Assembly: GCA_027186245.1 (NCBI GenBank)
Contig: CP114486.1
Coordinates: forward strand, 11,918,501-11,982,500
Reading direction: 5' to 3'
DNA: 64,000 nt
Source: Coriaria nepalensis
Lineage: Eukaryota; Streptophyta; Magnoliopsida; Cucurbitales; Coriariaceae
The position numbers and the translations under genes are program-made. The notes under the pieces were generated by a model that was not told the DNA's origin, did no database searches, and worked only from the letters and a program-made list of their open reading frames with translations. The stretch's first letter is position 1. Each line of letters begins with the position of its first letter. Positions 1 to 10,148 of the stretch are shown in pieces.

Positions 1-2803
1 CGAGCATTCCGCGACTCGGAATCCCCGCCTACGAGTGGTGGTCCGAGTCTCTCCACGGCATCGCCACTAATGGGCCAGGCGTCTCCTTCACCGGGGCAGT
101 TTCCTCCGCCACGAGCTTCCCTCAAGTCCTCCTTACTGCGGCAGCATTTAACAGGTCTCTCTGGTACTCCATCGGATCTGCGATCGCTGTGGAAGCTAGA
201 GCAATGTACAGCGTTGGTCAAGCAGGGTTGACTTTCTGGGCGCCGAATGTTAACATTTTTAGGGATCCCAGATGGGGAAGAGGACAAGAAACGCCCGGAG
301 AGGATCCGATGGTGGCTTCTGCTTATGCTATTGAGTTCGTTAGGGGTTTTGAGAGAGGAAATTTTGGGAAAATTGATCAAATTGGAGATCGATTCGCATA
401 CAAAAGATCGTTAAAAGGAGATCATAATGAAGATGATGATGGGGAAGGTTTAATCGTTTCTGCTTGTTGCAAGCATTTCACTGCTTATGACTTGGAGAAC
501 TGGAAGAGTTTCAGTAGGTATAGCTTCAATTCTGTGGTAAGGTATTCTCATATGTTTTTTTAATCTTATATTCAGACCTGAACCTAATGGTCCGGTATTA
601 TCTTACGAACTTGATATTAGATTTCAGATTCAAGATCTAGAATTAGCTGAGTTCAAGTTTTGTTCATAAGGTTACAGAGCAAGATTTAGAGGATACATAT
701 CAGCCTCCATTTCGTAGTTGTGTCGAACAAGGTAAAGCTAGCTGCTTGATGTGTTCTTACAATGAGATAAATGGCATTCCGGCTTGTGCTCGAGAAGATC
801 TGCTGAAGAAAGCACGGATCGAATGGGGTTTCAATGGGTAAAATTGATAATTTTTCCTTTCGGCCCTCTTTTACAAGTATGATATGATTAATGTTCATAT
901 ATCTAAAAATTCTTAATTGATCTTAGTAAAAAGTTAAACACCAGGTATATTACCTCGGATTGTGATGCTGTAGCTACGGTTCAAGAATATCAGCATTACG
1001 CAAAGACCCCTGAAGATGCCATAGCAGATGTTCTAAAAGCAGGTGATTGATTATACCAATGCAATTTCATATTTCTTTTCAATATCTTAATTTCGAAGTC
1101 ATTGTCTTCTCTTGTTGGTTCTAGGTACGGATATTAATTGTGGAACATTTATGCTTCGTAATACACTATCTGCAATTGAACAAGGGAAAGTGAAAGAAGA
1201 TGACATAGATAGAGCTCTACTCAATCTTCTTACTGTTCAACTCCGGCTTGGACTATTTGATGGAGATCCCCAAAAGGGGAAGTTTGGTAATTTGGGACCT
1301 AAAGATGTTTGCGCATCACAACACAAAACTCTGGCTCTTGAAGCTGCAAGACAAGGAATTGTGCTTCTAAAGAATGATAAGAACTTTCTGCCTTTAAAAA
1401 AGAATTTGGTTTCTTCATTAGCTGTAATTGGACCCGTTGCAAATGATTCAACCAAATTGGGTGGTGGCTACACTGGTCTGATCTCTCACAAATCTTTTCA
1501 CTAACCTGTATCAGTGAATTGATTATTTTATCTGAAGTGGGTTTTTTTTTTAACTGATTAGGGATTCCTTGCAATCCGAAGAGCATCGTTGAGGGTTTTC
1601 AACAATACATAGAAACAACATCTTATTCATGTGGTTGTCTTGATGTTCCTTGTGATTCTGATAATGGGTTTGATGATGCAATTCGTACTGCGAAAGAAGT
1701 TGATTATGTTATTCTAGTAATGGGGCTTGATTTATCCCAAGAAACAGAGGATCGTGACAGAGTTAGTCTTCTTTTACCTGGTAAACAGATGGCCCTTGTT
1801 TCTTCAATCGCTTCTGCTAGTAGTAAACCGGTAATTTTAATTCTTACTGGTGGGGGCCCGCTTGATGTGTCTTTTGCTGAAACGAATCCGAAAATTGCAA
1901 GTATCTTCTGGATTGGATATCCCGGTGAAGCTGGAGGCAGAGCTCTTGCAGAAGTCATTTTTGGAGATCATAATCCAGGTTTGTTCGGAAAAATTTTAGT
2001 GTGCATTTTGGTTTCAATTTTGTTGGCCCAATCTCATTGAAATACCTACCCAAATGAAAGAGCCAAATTCTAGGGTTCTGTTTGTCAGGGCAGTTCTAGA
2101 ACTGGATTTTTGAAACATGATTTTTTAGTACGAGTTTCGAATGAAATTGATGTAACATGTCTGTTTATGAGTTTGGATATTTATTAAATTAAATCCAAAG
2201 GGGATAATAACAGGTGGAAGACTACCCATGACTTGGTATCCAGAATCTTTCACAGACATACCGATGAATGATATGAACATGAGGTCAGACCCTTCACGTG
2301 GTTATCCAGGCAGAACATACCGATTTTACATCGGAAGCAGAATTTATGGTTTCGGACAAGGCTTAAGCTACACTAGCTTCACTTACAGGTTCATTTCATT
2401 ACCCAAAAAAGTAATTTTATCCAGTAAATTGCAGTCTCTACCTAGTAGGAGGAAAACAATAGACCGGGATTATTTACACATCAATGAAGTGGAGTCTTGT
2501 GATTCGTTGAGATTATCTGTCCAAATTTCTGTCACTAATGTTGGAGAAATGGATGGAAGCCACGTTGTGATGCTGTTCTCTAAGTTTCCAGAAGGTTTTG
2601 AAGGAAGTCCCAGAAAGCAGCTGATTGGATTCGATCGTGTGGCTACTATATCTCGGAAATCTATTGAAGTGAATATGACAGTAGATCCCTGTAAACATCT
2701 TACTATTGTCGATCGAGAGGGTAATAGGATTATACCCTTTGGTGATCATGTACTTACTTTGGGAGATATAGAGCATGCTATCACAATTGAAAACTCTTAC
2801 TGA
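1..2803 (+). CDS. beta-D-xylosidase-like glycoside hydrolase family 3 (5'-partial)
   Basis: The product is a secreted GH3 enzyme of the plant BXL group, which removes xylosyl or arabinosyl residues from wall polysaccharides in the apoplast. The window opens inside the first exon. Exons read as 1-536, 671-837, 945-1042, 1125-1475, 1562-1978 and 2214-2803, and the phases join to give 718 residues in frame from base 3. Seen: [29 protein letters not shown], the substrate-binding KHFTAYD stretch and [10 protein letters not shown], whose first Asp is the GH3 nucleophile position. That motif is split by intron 2. The GH3 C-terminal domain and a fibronectin III-like end ([12 protein letters not shown] onward) follow. 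Full-length BXLs are about 770-790 residues, so only the signal peptide and roughly 60 N-terminal residues are missing. No internal break was seen. Which BXL subgroup it belongs to was not settled. Confidence 0.93.
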
Positions 2804-3205
2804 TTGTATTTAGATATCTTAAGGTCCATGTAATTGTTTTGGATGATGATTATTGTTTAATGCAATGTTTAAGATAAGATGAATAAACTGCATGACATAC
2901 TCTTACAACATATTCTTCGCAAAAAAAGAATTGAAAGCTTTGTTCACACCTTATTGTCCTGTAATCACTTTAAGCATCAATAAAAGAGAGTTGGTAATAA
3001 TAGTGTAATGTGAATTGCGACCGCCAAAAGCATCAACTGGTTCTCTGCTTAGCTGTAGCAGGGCCCACAGTTATTTTTCTTTCTAACAGAGAAAATAAAG
3101 AAGGTTCCAGATTCGGTGATGCAACTATTATGCATGCAGGCAGCAGTTGTTTCTTTGTTGGTAGTATAAAAACTCAGAGATCTGGGTTTTCATTTTTGCT
3201 CTTCC

Positions 3206-3213
3206 TATAAAAA
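3206..3213 (+). promoter_or_regulatory. TATA box candidate for the CYSTM gene
   Basis: The sequence TATAAAAA lies about 80 bp before the ATG at 3288, and a CT-rich leader (about 3226-3262) separates the two. A second TATAAAAA occurs at 3165-3172. The nearer one gives a leader of ordinary length, but the choice between them is inference. Confidence 0.5.
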
Positions 3214-3287
3214 CTCTCATATTGCCCTCCTCCCCCTCTCTCTCTCTCTCTCCCTCCCTCTCTAATTATTCCCAGCAAATTAAGAAC

Positions 3288-3702
3288 ATGAGCGACCCAA
3301 AGTACGCATACCCCTACCCTGCTCAAGGTAAATTTCTCACTTCCTCTAGTCCTTATCATGTCTTTAGGTTTCAAAATCTTCATCATCAAAAAAAAGATAT
3401 TTGATTACTCTGTGGGTATACTCAGGGTATTATCAAGGGCCTCCGGTCATGGCGCCTCCACAGTATCAATATGCTGCTCCTCCTCTCAAGAGGGAAACTG
3501 GCTTCCTTGAAGGATGGTATAAGATAATAATATTTGTGCATGCAAAATAATAGATTTTTATATAATTAAATATATGTATATATATTAGTTAATTAGTTTT
3601 CAGTCCCTGATTTACTATAATTTTTGCAGTCTGGCGGCTCTGTGTTGCTGTTTTCTTATTGATGAGTGCTGCTGTGACCCTTCCATCATCTTCCTCTGCT
3701 AA
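3288..3702 (+). CDS. CYSTM (cysteine-rich transmembrane module) small protein
   Basis: Three exons (3288-3327, 3426-3516, 3630-3702) give a 67-residue protein. It starts MSDPKYAYPYPAQG, continues with a Pro/Tyr/Gln-rich stretch (PPVMAPPQYQYAAPP, about residues 19-33), and ends in the Cys-rich tail-anchored module GCLAALCCCFLIDECCCDP followed by SIIFLC. This is the layout of plant CYSTM proteins: a disordered Tyr/Pro/Gln head and a C-terminal membrane segment lined with cysteines. In other plants these are membrane-associated and linked to stress tolerance. The introns fall in phases 1 and 2, and the assembled length is exactly 68 codons including the stop. The gene is too short and too split to appear as one open frame. 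The local function is inferred from the family only. Confidence 0.9.
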
Positions 3703-4590
3703 TTTTTATTTGTATTTATTTATTATAAACTTGTATAATATACACAATATTAATCTATGAATTAAAACTATATTGTTATTTTTGTGAAAAATAAAATAAA
3801 ATAATTATTTAGTATTATATTAAATTATATGCCTTTAAAACTTTACTATAGAGAAATTCTGGAAATGAATTTATCTTAACTTATACATAAGTGTGATGAA
3901 ACGTTTGATAATCTTTGCAGAAGTTTACAGATAAAATTTCTGTCACTCATTTTTGTTTGTTTTTGTGGCCGAAAAGCTTTTACTAGCTTCCGTAGTAATT
4001 TACACGCCTCTTTCTGAAGTTGCCACCAGATAAGTCCACCTCATCCGCACTTCCAACTTCCAACTTCCAACTTTCAATTCTTGGACTTAATGCAGTATGG
4101 GCCGATAACCAATTGGGTCATTCAAGAAGGCCCAATAACTCAGCCGACATGTAGCATGTGTTTGGGCTAGAGAAAAATGGTCCGGCTTATGTTAACAACC
4201 TCATTCGGCCTTCTTTATTTAGTCATTATATTAGTATGAGATATATATATTCATTAAAGTTTAGACTCGTTCATGATGCAACAACCCATCGATTTTACCA
4301 ACTCCAATTTGAATTATATATTATTAGTTCCAAATATTCATTTAATATGCTTACAATTATTTGGTTTTTTTTATAGATCAGATTCATTATTGATTTAAAA
4401 AAAATATTAATTTTTATAATGACTATTTATAATAAAGAATGCCTGATTGAATTACATAGTGAGCTGGTTGTAGTAGTACTATTGATGATCAAAATGAACA
4501 GCATTACATGCCTTGTGTGAAACGCACAGTCTAAGGAACAAGATGTAATCAATTTATGGTTATTCTTCTCTTTCGTTCTCACTCGCTCTT
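3703..4590. other. intergenic, no gene seen
   Basis: This is the 3' flank of the CYSTM gene. It is AT-rich, with runs of A and T and no open frame that looks coding. A short frame at 4158-4376 has no recognisable motif. Confidence 0.6.
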
Positions 4591-4599
4591 CGAGAGGAA

Positions 4600-4870
4600 T
4601 TGCAATGAGAATCGAGACTTTCTTCAGGTAACTTTGATTCAGAACTCAAGTTGTCATTTTGCTTACTCAATAAATGCCCATCTGAAATAATACTAAACTT
4701 TAAATTTTGATCTATTGGAATTTTTACTGGTTTGATTTCAAGGTCGTTGTAGTAAATCTATAACATATTTGTCTTTGACAAATTTGTATGCCTTTGCTAG
4801 ATTTAGCAACTTCAATACCAAAAAGAGTATCTTAACTTACCAAGATCTTTGATTTTGAATTGTGTGCTTA
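4600..4870 (-). mobile_element. Ty1-copia reverse transcriptase fragment (decayed)
   Basis: Read on the minus strand, about 4862 to 4640, this gives KDLGKLRY, then after a shift FLVLKLL and KYVIDLLQR, then KPVKIPIDQNLKF. These match the end of the copia reverse transcriptase (the usual KDLGKLRYFLGIEVA, YVLDLL and PIDPN stretches). Reading frames change at least twice and stops interrupt, so it is a dead scrap. No LTRs are evident. The plus-strand context before the GTE promoter shows no other element parts. Confidence 0.75.
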
Positions 4871-5614
4871 GGGAAGGCTTGTAAAACTGTGATGCTTAAT
4901 GGATTTGTACTTGATTATTATTAAATAATCAAAAGAGATTAAGGAACTAACTAATAGTGTGATGCTTGTTTTGAATTAGAGACTTTTAAGTAACTTTTAA
5001 ACTTTTAAGTTTAGAAGCATTATCATAACCAACCTGGTGGAAGTTTCATATATTCCTCCTCTTCATTAAGATCTCCGCATTCCGATGTCACAGAATTTGA
5101 AGCACATTCTTTTCTTCACACGTCAGCCTATCACCTATTTTCGACGCTGACCTGGCAAAATTTCCAAGCAAGGATTTTTGGCGGGAGAAGATTCCCTCCT
5201 TTTCTATCACTCGTAGGTCCCACATTTCCACGTCATTACTTAAAAGTTTAAAATTCCCCTCCGGCTTCCCCAAAAGTGACGGACGGTCAAGATTTTAGGC
5301 GTGTCAAATAATAAGGATCTGGGCCACTGGTGACAGATGGCAAGAGAAGTAGATCGGGCAGAGGGGAAACGGGATCTGGACTGTTAGATACTTACTCTAA
5401 CGGATGAAAATCTTCCCTAGGCGTGTCCGGGCAGATCTAGAGTCCTTTAAGAAGAGGTGGTTGCGTTCGGTCTGTTCTTCATTCTCAGTGAGGCGGGTTT
5501 TGTTTCTTTTCCTTTACTTTTCCGACCTTACTTTATTTTCCGGCAGATTATGATTTTCCGCCTTCTCCGGTTGAAGAGTATCTGGCCGGAGAGTTGGTGG
5601 GGACCAGATCCGAA
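4871..5614 (+). promoter_or_regulatory. upstream region and 5' leader of the GTE gene
   Basis: This 0.75 kb stretch lies between the copia fragment and the GTE start codon. GC content rises from about 5060 onward, as expected for a proximal promoter and leader. The open frame of the GTE gene extends upstream to 5594, but the first ATG is at 5615. No specific binding site could be supported. Confidence 0.4.
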
Positions 5615-7653
5615 ATGGCTTCGGCGCTGTTAGCCAGTCGAAATGAACCGGCATGGGGTGAGGGGAAGGTTCATATGAGGAATTACAGTAACAACGTGAT
5701 CAGTACTACCGCTAAGAATCCATATTTGAAGTTAAACCCTAACGCGTACTCATTATCAAGCCATAATACCGGCTGGAAAAGTAGCCATGAGAATCATCGT
5801 CCAAGCACTGCCCATTTCAGGAAGAGTGAAGGTAAAACGCTGGCTGGGACAGCATTTGATCTACCGGTTCGGAAATTGCAGAAAGTAAGTGGGGTGAAGA
5901 AAGAGCTGTATCATGGAGGTTACGTGACCTTCAATCTTATGGCTCATTCGAGAGGAGAGTTGAAGGAGCTGAAGCAACGCTTGATGTCGGAGCTTGAACA
6001 GGTCCGTAGGTTGAGAAATCGGATCGAGTTCAACGATTTCGGATCAATGTGCAGATATCCGGTAGCTCAGTACTCAGAAATCCGGCCTCAAGTGAAAGAG
6101 AAAACGACGCCTGTAAGAGCTAACCAGTTCTATCCGGTCGCTTCTGAGCTTGAAAATGCAAAGAAGACAAAGAAGAAGAAGACAAAGAATGAAAAGGAGG
6201 ATCCGATCATAAACAAGAAAGGCTCTGGAACTAAACGGAAAAATCCGTTCGAGTCAGTTAAGCATCCAAAGAAGCCAGCTGGTGATTCAACGGATGAAAT
6301 AATAGTAGGCACAATGATGAAAAGGTGCGGTGTGATCTTGACGAAATTGATGACGCATAAACACGGCTGGGTTTTCAATAAACCTGTAGATGTGGTCGGA
6401 CTAAAGCTCCACGATTACCACCTGGTCGTGAAAAACCCTATGGATCTAGGCACAGTGAAGTCGAATCTTGAAAAGCAACTTTACAGTTCGCCCATCGATT
6501 TCGCTTCAGATGTTAGATTGACCTTTAACAATGCCTTGCTTTACAATCCTCAAGGTACTGACGTAAATCTCATGGCCAATCAGCTCTTATCTCGTTTTGA
6601 TGGAATGTTCAACCAGGCCTATGAGAAGTTCAAATCAGAGCACAGGCAACAAGCCGTTCAATATCTGGTGCCAGAGAGAATCAACAAAGCTCCTTCCCCA
6701 CCACCACCTGTTCGGGCACAAACTCCACCGGGCCAAGCCCAGGTGCAGGCCCAGATGTTAATGGACCCTTGCCCGGCCTCAAAGCCGGTGAGGTTGCCGA
6801 AACCGAAAGCAAAGGATTTGAACGAGAGGGAAATGAGCATGGAGGAGAAGACAATGTTAGGGATGGGTTTGCAGAGCCTGCCACCTGAGAAGATGGGTCA
6901 GTTGGTTCATATATTGAGGAAAAGGAATGGGGATTTGGCTCAGGATGGGGATGAAATCGAGCTTGATATTGAAGCGAATGATACCGAGACACATTATGGG
7001 AGCTTGATGGGTTCATCGCCAATTATAGAAAGATGCTAAGCAAGATCAAAAGGCAGAAGGTCATGAATATGAACAACAACCCTGTGTCAGCTTCACAAAC
7101 CAGCTCTAAGGTAAATGGCGTTAGCAAGCTCCATTAACTTTTTATGCTTGATTTGTTATTGCTAATGGTGTTGACGCTTAAAAATGTAGTCTCCAATGAG
7201 TGAGAAAGAGGAAAATTTTACTGCTGCTGCACAGAAGATCAAGAAAGGAGTTGAGTTTGGGGAGGAAGATGTCGATATTGGGGAAGAGATTCCTATGAGT
7301 AATTTCCCACTTGTGGTGATTGATAAGGATCCCAATGGCTCTGGTGCCTCTAGTATGGATTCCTCTTCATCTAGTGGTAAAGAGATTCCTATGAGTAATT
7401 TCCCGCCTGTGGTGATTGATAAGGATCCCAATGGCTCTGGTGCCTCTAGTAGGGATTCCTCTTCATCTAGTGGTAAAGAGATTCAACATTATTAGTTCCA
7501 ATGTGGTTTGGGTTTACAATTTAACGTTCTAACTTTTAACTCTATGGTGCAGATTCTGGTTCAGGTAGTAGTTCATCTGGAAGCGATTCGGGTGATGATG
7601 ATTGTGCAAAATCGCTTTCTGTCGAGCAGGAAGAAGCTATTATGAGTTGTTAA
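5615..7653 (+). CDS. GTE-type bromodomain/ET-domain protein, with a frameshift in the ET domain
   Basis: This nuclear, BET-like GTE protein (GTE2/GTE7 type) binds acetylated histones. Exon 1 starts with MASALLASRNEPAWGEG. The bromodomain lies at about residues 234-340 (GWVFNKPVDVVGL, DYHLVVKNPMDLGTVKSNL, LLYNPQGTDV), preceded by a Lys-rich nuclear-localisation stretch. The ET (NET) domain starts near residue 403 and reads EIELDIEANDTET. Directly after this, the bases GAGACACATTATGGG (6986-7000) carry an extra CA, so the frame leaves the expected LWELD path and stops at 7039 after 474 residues. Downstream, the expected ET end (FIANYRKMLSKIKRQ) remains in the shifted frame up to a donor at 7111. 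It is followed by exons 7190-7472 and 7553-7653, which encode the acidic/serine tail (FGEEDVDIGEE, then SGSSSSGSDSGDDD). Without the extra two bases the product would be 625 residues. It is either a genuine truncating allele or an assembly indel. Confidence 0.88.
7285..7476 (+). repeat. 96-bp in-frame tandem duplication inside a GTE exon
   Basis: Two adjacent 96-bp units (about 7285-7380 and 7381-7476) differ at only a few bases. Each encodes 32 residues beginning EIPMSNFP and containing VVIDKDPNGSGASS. Both units end in AGTGGTAAAG, so the exon's splice donor (GT at 7473) has an exact twin at 7377. Confidence 0.9.
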
Positions 7654-8404
7654 ATTGAAGGAGGTAGTAGAACTTAGCCACCAATTTTAATTCTAACTAC
7701 TTATCCTACTGTTAGATATCTTAGTAGCAGTAGAGTGAGATTAGAATTAGAAAACATGGTTAACTAGATTGATGGATGCAACTGCTTGGTTTTGTTTCTG
7801 TGTTTCCATGTGGGACTTACTAACAGAGCAGGAAAGTAAGTAATTGATTCGTTCCTCTTTGTAAAGAGAGAAGATTATGACCTGGATTTAAGGAAATTGA
7901 GTTTAGTTGTTAGGAACTTGATAGTAGTAGATATGGTAGAGAAATGAGAGGAAGAAAGAGGTGTTAAATAGTAGGTGCTTTTAAGTGTACTTAAGTGAAA
8001 AGGCTAATAAGAAACTTTACAAATATATAACCTTTTTTTTTTTCTTTTTTTTCTTTCTTTCTTCCTGGTTTGGTGTTGAAGATTCAAGGCTCTTGAGAAA
8101 TTCTTGAGCATAGTGATCTACGGTGAATTTAATATACGATTGTCCATTATAAATTCTATTTACATTTCTCCGAGGCTTTTTACATCACATCTTCAGTAAA
8201 TCATGTTTCAAGATAGAAACTTGCTGTTGGGGCAACAGTTGTTACCCTACTGATCAATCAATGACGCATATGCATCCCATGTGACACATTACCCCTTTTA
8301 TGCTTGTGTTTTTTTCTGCGTGTTTACCATTGGGGCTATTTTAATTGAGATAATTGGCATTATTTGTGAAGCTTTACTGTCAACCACCTACAGGTGAGTG
8401 ACCC
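7654..8404. other. 3' flank of the GTE gene, no gene seen
   Basis: This is probable 3' UTR followed by spacer. It holds a T-rich tract at about 8031-8060. No coding frame was recognised on either strand before the pseudogene tail at about 8410. Confidence 0.5.
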
Positions 8405-9684
8405 CCACCCACAACACAATAAGCATCCAACATTATCTTAATCCACTTGTGCAGCTCCAATAAATAAAACTTTAACATAATTCTGAAGAACCCAGAAGAA
8501 AAAGAAGAAAAAAATTCTCTTACTTGTATAGACCGTTAGGATCCTTAGTTTCATGCTCAACGCCCGGAGAAAAAGCTTTTGCTAAAGTTGAAAATCTTTC
8601 TTCCGGGTCGGTTATATTCCACAAACGCTTCAACAGTTTCATTTCTTTGGGTGCAATGCTTCTAAGGCTGCTCTTTGTAGTTTTATAGTCTATACATTAT
8701 CTCTTTGAAACTATTGCTTCACAGTCCTCTAAACGGTCAAAGGCTTAGGAGAGTAAAGTAAGGTACCGGTAAAGCTCTCCAGTGAAATCTTTTCGCGCAT
8801 TGATGTCAGTTGGGTTGTCTTGTATCTCCTTGAGAAGTTCATTATGAGCCTCCAGTTCTTCATCAATCAACAAAATTTTCTAACTTCGTATCAAACAAAG
8901 AATTTGAATTAACATAGAAAAAGTTTAAATCATTCTCCTGATATTCTTGTATAGATAAAATGTGTGGTATACCGTGCGATTACAATGGCACACAAAACGT
9001 GATGTGTACGGTTGAGATCGCATGAGTTCGTTCACACTACCTGCTTTACTTTTCGCCTAAGTTTGATCAATTACTCCTTCAAGTTCAGATCGTTTTCGTT
9101 GTCGGCTCAGGATTGACATCTGCTATAAAAGCATGCCCTATACTTGTTCCATTCATCTCTAAAGACCAAGAACTTCCTCCATTCTTTAATCTTGGGCTTC
9201 TCATCTAAGAACACATCAATCATCTTATCACAAAACTGAGTTAGAGTGTAACCCTCTGCAACTTCAGCCTCTCCTTGTTGTTCTTCTTCTTCTTCCAATT
9301 TGGCACTAGCCACTACAGAACTTGCCTGAAAACCTGATAAGTAAAATTTGAGATAAAACCATACACCCCCGTCTTGTTTTCCTACATTTTCTCAGCAACC
9401 AGACAAGGGTACTAGCTTTTGGCCCAAAAAACAAAAACAAAACAACGGTACTAGCTACTAAACAGTGAGAAGAAAGTCAGGGAATCGAAATACTTACTGG
9501 TTGTGCCTCTTTCGCGTTCACGCTTGTGTGAATAAACAGAGATTGAAGAAGGATCTGGCGCTGTCAATTTTACAGGGTTTTGGAGAGTTTCAGTGAAGGG
9601 GAAGAATTCAATGGGATTTTTGCTGAGGAAGAAACGTCTGGTTGAAGAAGCTGAGAGCTCCAATCCCATGAAGAAATCGCTCAT
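8405..9684 (-). pseudogene. decayed plastid-type conserved protein
   Basis: Read on the minus strand. Exon 1 (9684-9498) gives MSDFFMGLELSASSTRR, a Ser/Arg-rich start like a chloroplast transit peptide. Exon 2 (9333-9041) continues in phase with TLTQFCDKMIDVFLDEKP and EWRKFLVFRDEWNKYR. It then meets TGA after CQS and TAA after LNLKE, while similarity appears to go on between and after them. Exon 3 (8879 to about 8524) reads IDEELEAHNELLKEIQ and DFTGELYRYLTLLS, then stops again. It resumes with SSLRSIAPKEMKLLKRLW and DPEERFSTLAKAFSPG, and a last piece near 8455-8415 reads ELHKWIKIMLDAY. From memory this resembles an uncharacterised chloroplast protein of the Arabidopsis At4g37920 type (unverified). 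A middle block between LEDCEAI and YKTTKSS seems deleted. Several in-frame stops plus this deletion make it non-functional. Confidence 0.8.
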
Positions 9685-9892
9685 ACTTGCACTTGCGTAA
9701 GAGAAGATGGAGTAATGCTTCTGATTCCTGAAACATAGTAGATGCAGTGGATAGAGTTGCTTCGAAACTCACCGTTTTGAGTCATATCAAAATTATTTCA
9801 AGATTTTTAATAAAGCCAAACAAAAACAAATTTTGAAGTCGCATAATATTTTGTTTTTTGTTTGTTGGTTTTTTTGAAGGATTATCTTGTTC

Positions 9893-9903
9893 TGTTTTCT
9901 TCC
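9893..9903 (+). promoter_or_regulatory. MYCS/CTTC-like mycorrhiza promoter motif upstream of STR
   Basis: TATCTTGTTCT matches the MYCS element (TTTCTTGTTCT) at 10 of 11 positions. That element is known from promoters of arbuscular-mycorrhiza-induced phosphate transporters and overlaps the CTTC motif. It sits about 250 bp before the ATG of the STR-like gene, where such elements usually act. A near match to the P1BS phosphate element (TGATATAC at about 9956, one base off) is close by. The motif match was seen directly; its function is inference. Confidence 0.5.
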
Positions 9904-10148
9904 GTCTTTGTTTGCAATTTGAAGAAATGGATTAGTTGTCAAAAAACCAGGCGGCTGATATACTTGATGTAAACAAGAAGAATTTACTTCTTTTTAATCG
10001 AAACCGGACATAACAATGAAGCTTTTGGAACTACACCAACCAGGTCCAGCTGTTTGTAAAAAGTACCCTCTTAATAATAACTCTGTCCTCACTCCCTCAA
10101 GTTTGGGGACAATAAAAGATAGAAAACTTGATTTCCATATGAGAAGAG

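Noticed and set aside
6681..7022. Antisense frames of 60-113 codons opposite the GTE exon
   Set aside because: They mirror the strong codon bias of the GTE coding strand and lack any domain.
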